Shown piece by piece: positions 20,207 to 30,062 of a DNA stretch of 64,000 nt. A model generated the notes under the pieces. The model worked only from the letters and a program-made list of their open reading frames with translations, was not told the origin of the DNA and ran no database searches. Numbering within the stretch: position 1 is the stretch's first letter; each line of letters begins with the position of its first letter. The position numbers and the translations under genes were made by a program. Source of the DNA: Staphylococcus muscae (GTDB lineage: Bacteria; Bacillota; Bacilli; Staphylococcales; Staphylococcaceae); the NCBI RefSeq assembly GCF_003019275.1, contig NZ_CP027848.1, forward strand, positions 1,178,001 to 1,242,000, read 5' to 3'.

Positions 20207-21142
20207 ATGATTACAGCATATCGAAACAATGACGCACTTGAAGTTATCACTACTGAGACATGGCAAGGTGCACAATGGCTGAACGTGACTAAACCCACTC
20301 AAGAAGAAGTGCAATCATTAATTCAAACATATGGCTTCCCAAAAGACTTTCTCGAAGATGCACTCGACAGCGAAGAAAGTTCTCGTATTGAATATGATGA
20401 TGACAGCGGCTACTCACTGATCATTAGTGACTTGCCGATTAGTAAGTCTGGAAAATATGAACTAAAAAGCTTCACAACACTACCACTCGGTATCATAATC
20501 GGTAAAGATCTGATTGTGACTGTTTGTGCCAAACCTGTCCCATACTTAGAACATCTCACCTTGAAGTGCATCAATTTGAACTATAAGAGTCAATTTGCTT
20601 TGAAGTTAATGTACGAGATGGCCGCACAATACAATCGAAGTTTACGCTTATTAAACAAAGAACGTCGACAAGTCGAGCATAATTTGCAACAACGTGTCAC
20701 AAATACACGTCTCTATTTGTTGAGCGAGATTGAGAAAAGCTTAGTTTATTTCTTAGGTTCACTTAAAACAAATGCATCAACAATTCGTCAATTATTCCGG
20801 CTGCCTGCCATCAAACGGTTTGATGAAGACGAAGAACTACTTGAAGACTTGCAGAACGAACACCAACAAGCGGTAGAAACAACTGAACTATATTTGCGTA
20901 TTGTTGAAAGTATGTCAAACTCCTATACATCACTCTTATCTAATCAACTCAATACAACGATGCAAACTTTGACGATCTTTACCGTACTACTCACCTTACC
21001 CACATTAGTTTTTAGTTTCTTTGGTATGAATGTACCACTGCCTATCGACGATCATAGCGCGCTTTCTTGGATTATTATCATTGTTATTTCTTTTACACTT
21101 GTATTGATTACATCCACATTGTTATGGCGAAGCAACAAATAA
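20207..21142 (+). CDS. corA: CorA-family divalent cation transporter
   Basis: This 311-residue protein has a long soluble N-terminal domain, a stalk helix, then two C-terminal membrane helices. The first helix ends in the selectivity motif GMN (FFGMNVPLP). The charged tail WRSNK is shorter than in classic CorA. I chose the ATG at 20207 because AAAGGAGAT ends 6 bases before it; the upstream in-frame ATG has no such site. Mg2+ is the likely substrate, but Co2+ or Zn2+ relatives cannot be excluded. Confidence 0.87.
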   Translation: MITAYRNNDALEVITTETWQGAQWLNVTKPTQEEVQSLIQTYGFPKDFLEDALDSEESSRIEYDDDSGYSLIISDLPISKSGKYELKSFTTLPLGIIIGKDLIVTVCAKPVPYLEHLTLKCINLNYKSQFALKLMYEMAAQYNRSLRLLNKERRQVEHNLQQRVTNTRLYLLSEIEKSLVYFLGSLKTNASTIRQLFRLPAIKRFDEDEELLEDLQNEHQQAVETTELYLRIVESMSNSYTSLLSNQLNTTMQTLTIFTVLLTLPTLVFSFFGMNVPLPIDDHSALSWIIIIVISFTLVLITSTLLWRSNK

Positions 21143-21159
21143 TCTCTACACATAAGTAA

Positions 21160-21193
21160 AAGCGAGTAAAATCCCCAAATTTTACTCGCTTCT
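21160..21193. terminator. Terminator between corA and scrA
   Basis: Arms AAGCGAGTAAAA and TTTTACTCGCTT; useful to both convergent genes. Confidence 0.8.
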
Positions 21194-21208
21194 TTATATG
21201 CCCTATTT

Positions 21209-22657
21209 TTATAATTCTTCTGCATTACGGTATTTCTTTTGTTTAGACAAGACCAGTGTCACAACAATACTTGCTACGAACGCAATACACATACCGATAA
21301 TGTAGTGTGTCCAAGAACCTGGTGCGATAGAGATAACACCTGGAATTCCTGCTGCACCTAATGCTGTTGCTTTAACTTTGAAGAATGCAACATATGCTGC
21401 GCCAAGTCCTGAGCCAATCATCGCACCAATGAACGGATAACGTAACTTCAAGTTTACACCGAACATCGCTGGTTCTGTAATACCTAATACAGCCGATACA
21501 CCTGCTGCAGATGCAACCCCTTTTAACTTTTTATTTTGCTTAATTAATAAGAATGCTGCAAGTGCTGCGCCACCTTGTGCCATGTTTGACATTGCTGCAA
21601 TTGGGAAGATGAATGAACCACCTGTTTTCGCTTGTTCTGCAATCAATGATGTTTCAACAGCAATAAAGCTATGGTGCATACCTGTAATAACAATCGGTGC
21701 ATAGAACAATCCGAAGATCAAACCACCAATTGCGCCACCCGCTTCATATAAGAATGTTAACCCGTCTGTTAACCAATAACCCATTGTACGTGTGATAGGT
21801 CCTACGAATAAGAATGTAACGAATGCTGTAAATAATAATGCAAATAACGGTGTTAATAAGTTGTCTAATACTGTTGGAATAATGCGGCGTAAACCACGCT
21901 CTAACATCGCTAAAATATATGCTGAAACAAGAATTGGTAAGACTTGTCCTTGATAACCTACTTGTGCAATAGATAGACCTAAGAATTCCCATTTCGGAAT
22001 TGGGTCACCATTAGCAATAGCTTCTGGATAAGCATAACCATTCATCAAATCAGGGTGTACCATGATCGCACCTAATGCAGCACCTAAGAATGCATTTCCG
22101 CCAAAACGTTTCGCTGCACTAAAACCAATCAAAATAGGTAATAATGCGAAAGGTGCACTTGCAAAAATATTAATCATATTTGCAAACTGTGCAAATTGCG
22201 GATACATATCAACAAGAGATTGACTATCAGCAAAGATACCTTTTGCTGTAAAAATGTTGTTCAATCCCATTAACAAACCACCTGCTACGATAGCAGGAAT
22301 GATTGGTACAAAGATATCTGATAACATTTTGACAAATCTTTGTAATGGATTCCCTTTTTTCTTCTCTTTCTTAGCACTTGTATCTTTTGACTCATCTGCT
22401 TGAGAAGTACCACCTGTCAATTGATCAATTTGTGCATATACTTGATTGACTGTCCCCGAACCAATAATGATTTGGTATTGATCTGACGTTGAGAATGTTC
22501 CTTTAACAACATCTAAGTCATTCAATGTTTTCTCATCTACAATACTTTCATCTTTTAACGATAATCTTAAACGTGTAGCACAATGACCCATCTCTTCAAT
22601 ATTATCCTTACCACCAATGGCATCTAAGATAATTTTGGATTCTTTTTCGTAAGCCAT
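21209..22657 (-). CDS. scrA: PTS sucrose-family EIIBC component
   Basis: This 482-residue protein has an N-terminal EIIB domain with phospho-Cys26 (EEMGHCATRLRLSL), a Lys/Ser-rich linker, then a membrane EIIC domain (about residues 105-470) with VITGMHHSF and GITEPAMFGVN motifs. There is no EIIA domain, so it depends on another protein for phosphate. The start at 22657 follows GGAGGG; an open frame to 22762 lacks a start signal. Sucrose is the likely sugar by family and by position in S. aureus; trehalose-type EIIBC is close in sequence. A palindrome upstream is a candidate ScrR operator. Confidence 0.82.
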   Translation of the reverse strand: MAYEKESKIILDAIGGKDNIEEMGHCATRLRLSLKDESIVDEKTLNDLDVVKGTFSTSDQYQIIIGSGTVNQVYAQIDQLTGGTSQADESKDTSAKKEKKKGNPLQRFVKMLSDIFVPIIPAIVAGGLLMGLNNIFTAKGIFADSQSLVDMYPQFAQFANMINIFASAPFALLPILIGFSAAKRFGGNAFLGAALGAIMVHPDLMNGYAYPEAIANGDPIPKWEFLGLSIAQVGYQGQVLPILVSAYILAMLERGLRRIIPTVLDNLLTPLFALLFTAFVTFLFVGPITRTMGYWLTDGLTFLYEAGGAIGGLIFGLFYAPIVITGMHHSFIAVETSLIAEQAKTGGSFIFPIAAMSNMAQGGAALAAFLLIKQNKKLKGVASAAGVSAVLGITEPAMFGVNLKLRYPFIGAMIGSGLGAAYVAFFKVKATALGAAGIPGVISIAPGSWTHYIIGMCIAFVASIVVTLVLSKQKKYRNAEEL

Positions 22658-22722
22658 ACAATCCCTCCTATATATGAATAATCTAAGTATTTCATTGTAA
22701 TTAATGACCGTCATTTCAATAA

Positions 22723-22736
22723 TGGAACCGGTACCA
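22723..22736. promoter_or_regulatory. LacI/ScrR-type operator candidate upstream of scrA
   Basis: TGGAACCGGTACCA is a palindrome except for one base pair, centred on CCGG as in LacI-family operators, 66 bp before the scrA start. Confidence 0.5.
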
Positions 22737-22854
22737 AAACTTCTTGGTTTCATTTTAATCAATTAAACATATATTATCAATCTTATTTTTTTGAAATGGT
22801 GAAATTTTTTTATTAACGTTTAGAAATTAGTCATAAAGCGAATGTATATTCTTG

Positions 22855-22883
22855 TTTACAGAACGTATGTTCTGTGTTATATT
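22855..22883 (+). promoter_or_regulatory. Promoter-like element with an 18-bp inverted repeat in its spacer
   Basis: TTTACA (22855-22860), 17 bases, then TATATT (22878-22883) resemble -35 and -10 boxes. The spacer area contains ACAGAAC-GTAT-GTTCTGT (22858-22875), a perfect palindrome with 7-base arms. Its core GAAC-N4-GTTC is that of the Gram-positive LexA box, though the usual flanking C and G are A and T. The downstream direction is toward the rsp-like gene. Confidence 0.45.
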
Positions 22884-23237
22884 ATGAACATGCTCATTTT
22901 TAGACATCATTAGCTTCTGACAATATCGTATTTAAGTCTAGGATTCATCATTTTTTTCTTATCCCATTAACTTATACTTCATAAAACCTTTCATCCTTTT
23001 ATCAAATGCATAGATTTTTTATCTTTATCTTCCTTTTCTCTACTCATTTTTTTAATACTTTACTTCATTTCTTTACTCATGTGCTAATTTTTTACTCTTT
23101 TTATACCCATCAATATGTTGTTTTGTTTTAAAACATGCTAAAAATTTACACTTCACTAAAATGCATTGAGAGTGTCCATTGCACAATTATATAATTAAAA
23201 ATATTTATTACGTCTCTTTAGAATGGATGGGGAAACT

Positions 23238-25336
23238 ATGCGAGGTATTACAATTGACTTATTGACGCATCACCAATCTGAGACCTATCGCTTGTTAGAT
23301 GAAGTACAATTATTCGTATCCTTAGATGGTATCCTTGAAGTACAGCACAATGGTAGACACACTTCTTGTTATGATCAACTATTGATTGTGAATCGCTTAG
23401 ATACCATTCAAATATCTCACGCTCAATCGCTTATCAAAGTCCGTATCCCAATGCATTTCTTCTCAAAATATATCCCTACATATTGCGACTGCTATTTTGA
23501 CCAAAATGCACTCGCATCTCATGAACGCATCATCACATTATTGAAGCATGCTATACAGCAGCCTATCCAGAAGCAACATCGTATTTTAATGTATGATATT
23601 TTAGAATTGCTTTTCGATGAAGCATTCATATTAACCTCAACTAATTTTTTACCAACAATGATGTGCACACACACACATTACTTAAAGAAGTTTTAGATTA
23701 TATATACGACAATTTGGATAGACGTCTATCTCTAAAAAAACTAAGTGAACACTTTTACGTATCACCATCTTATATTTCTATTCTTTTCACGAAACATTTA
23801 GGTTTTAGTTTCAAAATATTCCTGGATACTTTAAGGCTTGGATTATCCATTCCATCACTATTAACAACAAATGAAACAATACAAAACATTGCGGTACAAT
23901 ATGGATTTTCCAATTATAATCATTACTCTAAAATATTCAGGTCTCATTTAGGTACGAGTCCAGCCGACTATCGCAATCAATCAGATTATCCTGAAACGAT
24001 AGTATCCGTTCGTCCTTATGATAACGAACACTTCAATCGTTATTTATCATTCATTAATGTTCCAAAATCAACCGTTAACCTTACCGTTGATCTCAACGAA
24101 TTGAAACAACAAACTTATACCTATTCTCGGCAATTATTTCTCGAAATCACCAATTGCCATATATATGAAGTATTGAAGCAGATCGTCTCTCAAACGAACT
24201 ATACGTTTACAAAGACAACTTGGACATTACTTTTCCAAGATTTTACTAATGAAAATCTGAAGTTTCTCAACACGGCTGATTTCGACCACTTTTGTCATCT
24301 ACTCAAAAAACGTTGTTATCACCTTGTATTTTGTTTAAATAACATGCAACAATTTGAGACATTTGATCACTTATTTTTACAGCCACTCATACGCATGATG
24401 ACTACACAACCGTCTATTCTAGCACCAAATGACTTCACATTGTCTATTGCTGTCAGACCACAATCTTTCAATGTGCACGAAGTCAAATTCATTCAGCAAC
24501 GGGTTCATCAATATTTACCGGATTGCCAATTTGCATTGCATACATCATATTCTGATATGCTGATACAACAAAAATGGCAGGAGTTATTTAATGAAAAGTC
24601 TGTCCAAGTAGACTTTTATTGCATACCTTTCGAAGCCTTTATCTCATGTGAGACACGTTCAACCAACCCGTTTAGAACATTGCTTGAAGACTTTGATAGC
24701 CCTATCGTTTTGACAGGTTTATCTACAACGACATTGAATCATCTCTGTCCACCAACATCCAGTGCTTTCCCGCAACAATTTTTGGCATTGTTATTACAAT
24801 TACCGGCGAACATTTTAGGTGTGGGTATCTCATTTGTAGCAACGAAACATCAACCTATCGGCTACTTCAATACTTATGGACATCAGTTGTCCTATGGTTA
24901 TATGTATCAAATACACCAATGTTTTGCAGGTCATCTCAATATAGAGACAAACCACTATATATTGCATGAAACTGAAGATGCGTATATCCTTCTGTTGTCA
25001 GATTCAAATACATTTGAACCCGACACTGAACAGACAGCAGAACAATCTTACTACTTTCGCATTACGTCATCTGATACACTAGCAAAACAACTCGTCACAA
25101 CATATACATATGATGCACAATATTCCAATGTGACAAATGGCATTGCGCCCGATGTTGAAGATTACTATATTCCGCTTCCAGTTATTCAACATCTCCATCA
25201 GACATTTCAACTGCAACCACACATTACTATCCATGATTTTTATAACAAAGCTTTGCACATCACATTACATCATAACGAAGTAAAACTGATTAAGATATAT
25301 AAAACAAAAGCGACAAAACGTCAGCAATTGCTTTAA
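23238..25336 (+). pseudogene. rsp: Rsp-like AraC-family regulator, frameshifted at a (CA)6 tract
   Basis: Two overlapping frames make one AraC/XylS-type regulator. The first (from ATG 23238) covers an N-terminal ~150-residue domain and stops at 23694-23696. The second (open from 23663) continues with two helix-turn-helix motifs (LSEHFYVSPSYISILFTKHL and VQYGFSNYNHYSKIFRSHLG) and a ~430-residue C-terminal region. The break falls on six CA units at 23666-23677. Removing one unit joins the frames into about 698 residues, close to S. aureus Rsp (about 701), which sits next to scrA there too. The gene is off as given but could switch by slippage; sequencing error is an alternative. Confidence 0.82.
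23666..23677 (+). repeat. (CA)6 dinucleotide repeat in the rsp-like coding region
   Basis: Six CA units. With five (or eight) units the two halves of the regulator would be in one frame; with six they are not. Confidence 0.9.
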
Positions 25337-25356
25337 CTGACACACGTTGCCGCTTC

Positions 25357-25390
25357 TAAAAAAGCTGGATATTCGCATCCAGCTTTTTTT
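25357..25390. terminator. Terminator between rsp-like gene and MFS gene
   Basis: Arms AAAAAAGCTGGAT and ATCCAGCTTTTTT with a 5-base loop; works for both convergent genes. Confidence 0.85.
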
Positions 25391-25391
25391 G

Positions 25392-26594
25392 CTACCCGAT
25401 ATATTCATTTTTCGTTGCATACCAGCCAAAGATTAATACCATTAAGTTCATGACTAATAATAGAATAATCACAATTGACCACGTGTACATCATATCGTAT
25501 ACAACACCGATTAAAAATGGACCGATTGCAGCTACCCAATAACCAACTGATTGACCAAAACCTGAGAGCGCCATACTGACACGTGTTGTTCTCGCACGAA
25601 TTGAGAAAAGTGTCATGCATAAGCTAAAACATGCCCCAATTCCCATACCTGTTAATATCATTGCAAGAATTAATAACCAGTAACTTTCTGTAAATAAAAG
25701 ACTAAATCCCACTCCCATTAATCCTACAATGATAAAAACAAGATTACGTTGACTTTGCATTTTGGCTGCTATGATAGGAAATGTAAAAGTCATCGGCAAC
25801 TGTGCAAATTGATTCAACATTAAGAAGTAACCTGCTGATTCTGGTGCTATTCCTTTACTCACCAAAATAGATGGATACCATGTAACCATACTAAAAAACA
25901 TCATTGATTGAAATGCCATTAAAAGTGCAACGGCCCATGCCAATTTAGAGCGATAAATTTTAAGCGACATTTGATCGCCTTCTGTGTCCATATCGACATC
26001 GTCTATACTGTCATTCGTTTTTCTTAACTGTGGCAACCATACTAAAATAGCACATATCGCTATTAATCCCCAAAACACCAATGAAAAACGATAAGATAAT
26101 GGTGTCATGGTTGAAAATGGATAACTCAGTCCTCCACCTAATCCCGCACTGAAATTAATTGTTACACTGTAAATACCGGTAATCAGACCAATCTGTAATG
26201 GGAAACGCCATTTACCGTATGCCGGCAATGTGACATTACTAAAAGCAATTGCAATCCCTAAAATAACTGTACCAATAAAGAAAGAAACAATCCCCCCACT
26301 CACACGTATAACCAACCCTACGATCAAAAGTAATATTGCATAAAATAATACATGTGTCATTGAAAATCGTGTTAACACTTTTGATACAATCGGTGAAACA
26401 ATTCCAAATATAATTAATGGTATCGTTGTAATCAGACCTGCAATACCGTTGTTAATATGTAAATCCTCTTTAATTTGATTGAGAATAGGACCAACAGCTG
26501 TCAAAGGTGCTCTAAGTGTACCTGCTATTAAGACAATTCCAATGACGATAAGCCACTGATCCTGGATACGATTTCCTTTCAATTGATTGGTCAT
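25392..26594 (-). CDS. CynX/NimT-family MFS transporter
   Basis: This 400-residue protein has 12 predicted membrane helices. The N-terminus IVIGIVLIAGTLRAPLTAVGPILNQI and the GFGQSVGYWVAAIGP region are typical of the CynX/NimT (cyanate / nitroimidazole-resistance) branch of the major facilitator superfamily. The substrate is unknown. AGGAGG precedes the start by about 9 bases. It is monocistronic. Confidence 0.78.
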   Translation of the reverse strand: MTNQLKGNRIQDQWLIVIGIVLIAGTLRAPLTAVGPILNQIKEDLHINNGIAGLITTIPLIIFGIVSPIVSKVLTRFSMTHVLFYAILLLIVGLVIRVSGGIVSFFIGTVILGIAIAFSNVTLPAYGKWRFPLQIGLITGIYSVTINFSAGLGGGLSYPFSTMTPLSYRFSLVFWGLIAICAILVWLPQLRKTNDSIDDVDMDTEGDQMSLKIYRSKLAWAVALLMAFQSMMFFSMVTWYPSILVSKGIAPESAGYFLMLNQFAQLPMTFTFPIIAAKMQSQRNLVFIIVGLMGVGFSLLFTESYWLLILAMILTGMGIGACFSLCMTLFSIRARTTRVSMALSGFGQSVGYWVAAIGPFLIGVVYDMMYTWSIVIILLLVMNLMVLIFGWYATKNEYIG

Positions 26595-26857
26595 TCATAC
26601 TTCCTCCTACAATAATTTATCTTAATCTTATCATAATTAAACCGGTGTTTTGGCTATAAAAGATAGAAATGATGCATTCTCCGTAGCTTTTATATATTGA
26701 ACTTCTTTTAACACTTTCTAAAGGGATTTCCCGTAAAATTTATAATAAAACTACTTAAAGTCACAATTTTGTCACACAAAGAATGTAAGTTATCACTTTC
26801 TGTATCCGTTTTCTTTCGATACAATAGGTCTATCTTACATAAAGGAGTCAATACGTG

Positions 26858-27217
26858 ATGAAACAAAAACAAACACTCGGTATAGTTATTATTGTTGCTA
26901 TGCTCGTTGTAACAGCTGGGATTGTAATTGCTATTATGATGTCGAGCCAAAAAGAAACTTATTATGGCTACATGATGGATGATACAACGGCAGAAAAGAT
27001 TGTCAATGCTTCTAATAATGAGGTAGAAGAACATGTCACTTTGGAGACAGATGATCAATTCAAACCGCAAAAAGGTGACTTCGTTAAATTGATTGCTAAA
27101 AAAGGTGGCGATCATGAGTTCGTAAAACAAGAAGTGGTTGCACACGATGATATTCCACATGGTTTGATGATGAAAATTCACGATATGCACATGGAATCAC
27201 ATTCACATCATCACTAA
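26858..27217 (+). CDS. Small membrane-anchored protein with His-rich tail (possibly DUF4889)
   Basis: A 119-residue protein has one N-terminal membrane helix (about residues 6-29) and an extracellular domain with a beta-rich core (HVTLETDDQFKPQKGDFVKL). The C-terminus is rich in His and Met (MHMESHSHHH), suggesting metal binding. AAAGGAG lies upstream; a GTG one codon earlier is an equally spaced alternative start. I believe it belongs to a staphylococcal domain of unknown function, but cannot confirm it. Confidence 0.72.
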   Translation: MKQKQTLGIVIIVAMLVVTAGIVIAIMMSSQKETYYGYMMDDTTAEKIVNASNNEVEEHVTLETDDQFKPQKGDFVKLIAKKGGDHEFVKQEVVAHDDIPHGLMMKIHDMHMESHSHHH

Positions 27218-27225
27218 ACTTCATA

Positions 27226-27273
27226 ATAAACAAACAAGCATCGGTAAATATACACCGATGCTTGTTTGTTTAT
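27226..27273. terminator. Bidirectional terminator after the His-rich protein gene
   Basis: Perfect 21-base arms from AATAAACAAACAAGC to the mirrored GCTTGTTTGTTTATT around a 6-base loop. Confidence 0.85.
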
Positions 27274-28175
27274 TATTTTTTAACGACTGAGAGTACAACA
27301 ACCATTAAAATAATGAAAACAATCCCTAATAATTGCCATACACCAAAAGAAACATTCAGCCATATGACAGATGTTAATAATGCCGTTAATGGTTCAATGG
27401 TTCCTAATAGCCCCGCTTCATGTGGAAACAAGTAATGTAGACTGTCAATATAGAACCAAAATGCGAGCATCGTACCGAAAATAATCGCAAACCAAAAGAG
27501 CAGGTGTGTTTGCAATGTCCAGTCAGATAATATGACATGCCATGGCGGATGAACAAAGCTTAAAGCAATACCACCAATAAGCATGCCCCATCCTACGACA
27601 TTTAATGATCCCCAACGTGCTAATAGACGAACGGGATACACTGTGTAAAACGCAAGCGCCAATGCAGATAACAACCCCCAAATGATCGCAGGCTTAGGTA
27701 CTTGTAGATTTTCGAGATGACCGTTTGTCAGTAACAAATATGTACCGGATAAAGCTAACAAAATGGCGAGCGCTTCTTTTACACCAAACTTTGTAACTTT
27801 TGTCATCACTAAATAAAAAATAATAAAAATAGGTCCTAAATATTGTAACAACGTCGCAACCGCCGCATTCCCATGACTGATTGAAGACATGAATGTATAC
27901 TGTACGGCGAGCATACCGAAAATACCATAGATAATCATTTGAACGGCTGCACGTTTATCCCACCAAATGACAAAGACTTTTACACCTTGTGTCATAAAAG
28001 CAATCATAATTAAAAGGAGCCCTGAGATGATCAATCGGACTGCCACAAACCATGACACTTCAATATTTGCATGTTGAAACAACCACTGGGAAACTGTGCC
28101 ACCTATCCCCCAAAAAGATGCACCAACAATGACAAGTAAATAACCAATCCAGCGTTTTTGATGTTGTTGTGACAT
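27273..28175 (-). CDS. EamA/DMT-family transporter
   Basis: This 300-residue protein has ten predicted membrane helices in two EamA repeats; the repeat starts are visible at GYLLVIVGASFWGIGGTVSQ and IIWGLLSALALAFYTVYPVR. Such proteins export amino acids or metabolites; the substrate is not evident. AAGGGGGA precedes the start. Confidence 0.82.
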   Translation of the reverse strand: MSQQHQKRWIGYLLVIVGASFWGIGGTVSQWLFQHANIEVSWFVAVRLIISGLLLIMIAFMTQGVKVFVIWWDKRAAVQMIIYGIFGMLAVQYTFMSSISHGNAAVATLLQYLGPIFIIFYLVMTKVTKFGVKEALAILLALSGTYLLLTNGHLENLQVPKPAIIWGLLSALALAFYTVYPVRLLARWGSLNVVGWGMLIGGIALSFVHPPWHVILSDWTLQTHLLFWFAIIFGTMLAFWFYIDSLHYLFPHEAGLLGTIEPLTALLTSVIWLNVSFGVWQLLGIVFIILMVVVLSVVKK

Positions 28176-28322
28176 ATGACTCCCCCTTATTAAACGCTAT
28201 TTCTACCAATCTAACATGTTTCTTTTACAATCTGCAATCCTGTTTTTTCTGCGTAAATAAGAAAAACCTTGCTATGCCATCCACAGCACATAAACAAGGT
28301 TTATCTTTACATTGTTATATCA

Positions 28323-29396
28323 TTACCAGATAATCTCGTCGACAATGTCATCACTTAATGACTTAACGACTTCAACAACAAGTTTCACAGCTTGTTCGTA
28401 ATCTGACTGGCTCATCACAGACACATTTGAATGCATGTAACGGAGTGGCACTGATAATGCGATAGACGGAATACCATCTAATGATTTGTGAATATTCCCA
28501 GCATCCGTTCCGCCACCCGGTAACGAATCCCATTGAACTTCAATACCTTGATCCTTGGCAACTTTCTTAATATGGCGAATCAATCCAACGTGACCGATAT
28601 TGCTTGCATCCATGTTCAAGATTAATGGGCCGCCGCCTACTTTGACGTCACCATCATTCGTCATACCTGGTGTATCATACGCAACACCAACATCCACAGC
28701 GATAGCAAGATCTGGCTTAATCTTATGCGCTGCAACTTGTGCACCACGTAAGCCAACCTCTTCTTGAACATTCGCACCTGCCACTAAGTTAATATCGACA
28801 GATTCATCTTTTAAAGCACGTAATACGTCGACAGCAAGTGCACAACCGTATCGATTGTCAAATGCTTTCGCAGTCATATAATCATCGTTCAATAACGTTT
28901 CGAATTCTGAGTATGGCGTTACCATATCACCAATATCAATACCTGCCGCTTCTACTTCAGCTTTATCACGTGCGCCGACATCGATAAACATATTTTTAAT
29001 CGCAACTGGCTGTTTACGTTCTGCCTCTTCAAGTACATGTGGTGGTTTTGATCCAATGATGCCACGAATTTTTTTACCTTCTTCTGTTGTAATCGTCACT
29101 TTTTGTGAAAGCATCACTTGGTTCCACCATCCCCCGATTGGTGTAAACTTAATAAAGCCATTCTCATCAATCTTCGTCACCATAAATCCAATCTCATCTA
29201 GATGGCCAGCAATCATAAGTGTACGTTGACCTTTTTGAGATGCTTTTTTTCCAAAAACACCGCCGAGATTATCATAAATCATCTCATCACTGTTAGGCTC
29301 TAGCAATTCTTTCATTGCTTTTTTGACATCATATTCATGGCCAGCAATCCCATCCAAATCTGTTAAGTGTTTTAATAATTTCTTTGTTTCTGTCAT
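28323..29396 (-). CDS. M42-family aminopeptidase
   Basis: The protein has 357 residues from the ATG at 29396, which follows GGGGAG; the longer open frame to 29450 has no ribosome site. M42 (glutamyl aminopeptidase / endo-glucanase-like) metal ligands and catalytic residues are visible: GHLDEIGFMV, the central KAFDNRYGCA, EEVGLRGAQVA and DSLPGGGTDAG. It is a cytosolic tetrahedral-type cobalt or zinc peptidase that trims peptides. Confidence 0.88.
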   Translation of the reverse strand: MTETKKLLKHLTDLDGIAGHEYDVKKAMKELLEPNSDEMIYDNLGGVFGKKASQKGQRTLMIAGHLDEIGFMVTKIDENGFIKFTPIGGWWNQVMLSQKVTITTEEGKKIRGIIGSKPPHVLEEAERKQPVAIKNMFIDVGARDKAEVEAAGIDIGDMVTPYSEFETLLNDDYMTAKAFDNRYGCALAVDVLRALKDESVDINLVAGANVQEEVGLRGAQVAAHKIKPDLAIAVDVGVAYDTPGMTNDGDVKVGGGPLILNMDASNIGHVGLIRHIKKVAKDQGIEVQWDSLPGGGTDAGNIHKSLDGIPSIALSVPLRYMHSNVSVMSQSDYEQAVKLVVEVVKSLSDDIVDEIIW

Positions 29397-29531
29397 TGTT
29401 GATACACTCCCCTTTAATCTCTTTCTATTCACCATCATACCAAAAGACAAAAGATGATGTATATTCTATGTTTGAAAATAAGAAAATCTTAGTAAAGTCA
29501 TATGTTGTAAATACTTTACTAAGATTTATAC

Positions 29532-29888
29532 TTACTTCATCTTATAATTTTCATCAAAGAAATTATATTTCGCCTTTTTGTCGTGTTTTTTTGTTTCTGT
29601 ATTAAACCCTTGTAAGAAAAGACCACGTTTTAAATGAATCGGTTGCGCAATGTAAGTATTTTTTGAATCTCCTTCTAAAGTCAGTTCCTTATAAAAAATA
29701 CCTTTACGCGGGTCGTATTCTTCTTTTTCTTTAATAATCTTACTATCCAAATGCTGCTCTGTTAAATATTGATCAATCAGCTTTAAGTTTTGACTCTTCT
29801 GATAGCCTTTATATCCGAAAAAACCTGCACCGACTAAAACAAACAGTACAACTGCCGCTAATAAAAAGCCTAGAATTTTTTTTGCCAT
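29532..29888 (-). CDS. Small membrane-anchored protein, DUF3139-like
   Basis: A 118-residue protein starts at 29888 behind GGAGGCG. One N-terminal helix (residues 5-27) is followed by an extracellular domain with KIIKEKEEYDPRKGIFYKEL, which I associate with DUF3139. No function is known. It lies divergent from the rocB-like gene. Confidence 0.72.
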   Translation of the reverse strand: MAKKILGFLLAAVVLFVLVGAGFFGYKGYQKSQNLKLIDQYLTEQHLDSKIIKEKEEYDPRKGIFYKELTLEGDSKNTYIAQPIHLKRGLFLQGFNTETKKHDKKAKYNFFDENYKMK

Positions 29889-30062
29889 ATGATGCGCCTC
29901 CAACTTCGTCTATATGATACATCTTATCACAATTATACAATTTTCATCATACACGCTATGCTACGTCACATAATCGTTAGAAATCTTAAATCATTTGAAC
30001 ATCCTATAAGAAAACACTTACAATATAAATATCCACATTTTACAATGAAGGGAGATTTTTTT

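Larger units (their letters stand above)
22658..23237. other. Long divergent intergenic region scrA / rsp-like gene
   Basis: No coding frame is credible in this 580 bp. It contains a ScrR-like palindrome, a strong inverted repeat inside a promoter-like element, and about 250 bases of T/C-rich plus strand. In S. aureus the long regulatory RNA SSR42 is made from the region next to rsp; I cannot recognise its sequence here. Confidence 0.5.

Noticed and set aside
23663..25336. Separate gene for the C-terminal part of the regulator
   Set aside because: Its only start would be a GTG without a ribosome site inside the CA tract, and both parts together match the full length of one Rsp-type protein; treated as one frameshifted gene.
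26708..27190. 160-residue minus-strand frame over the His-rich protein gene
   Set aside because: The plus-strand gene has a clear ribosome site, membrane helix and terminator; the minus frame does not.
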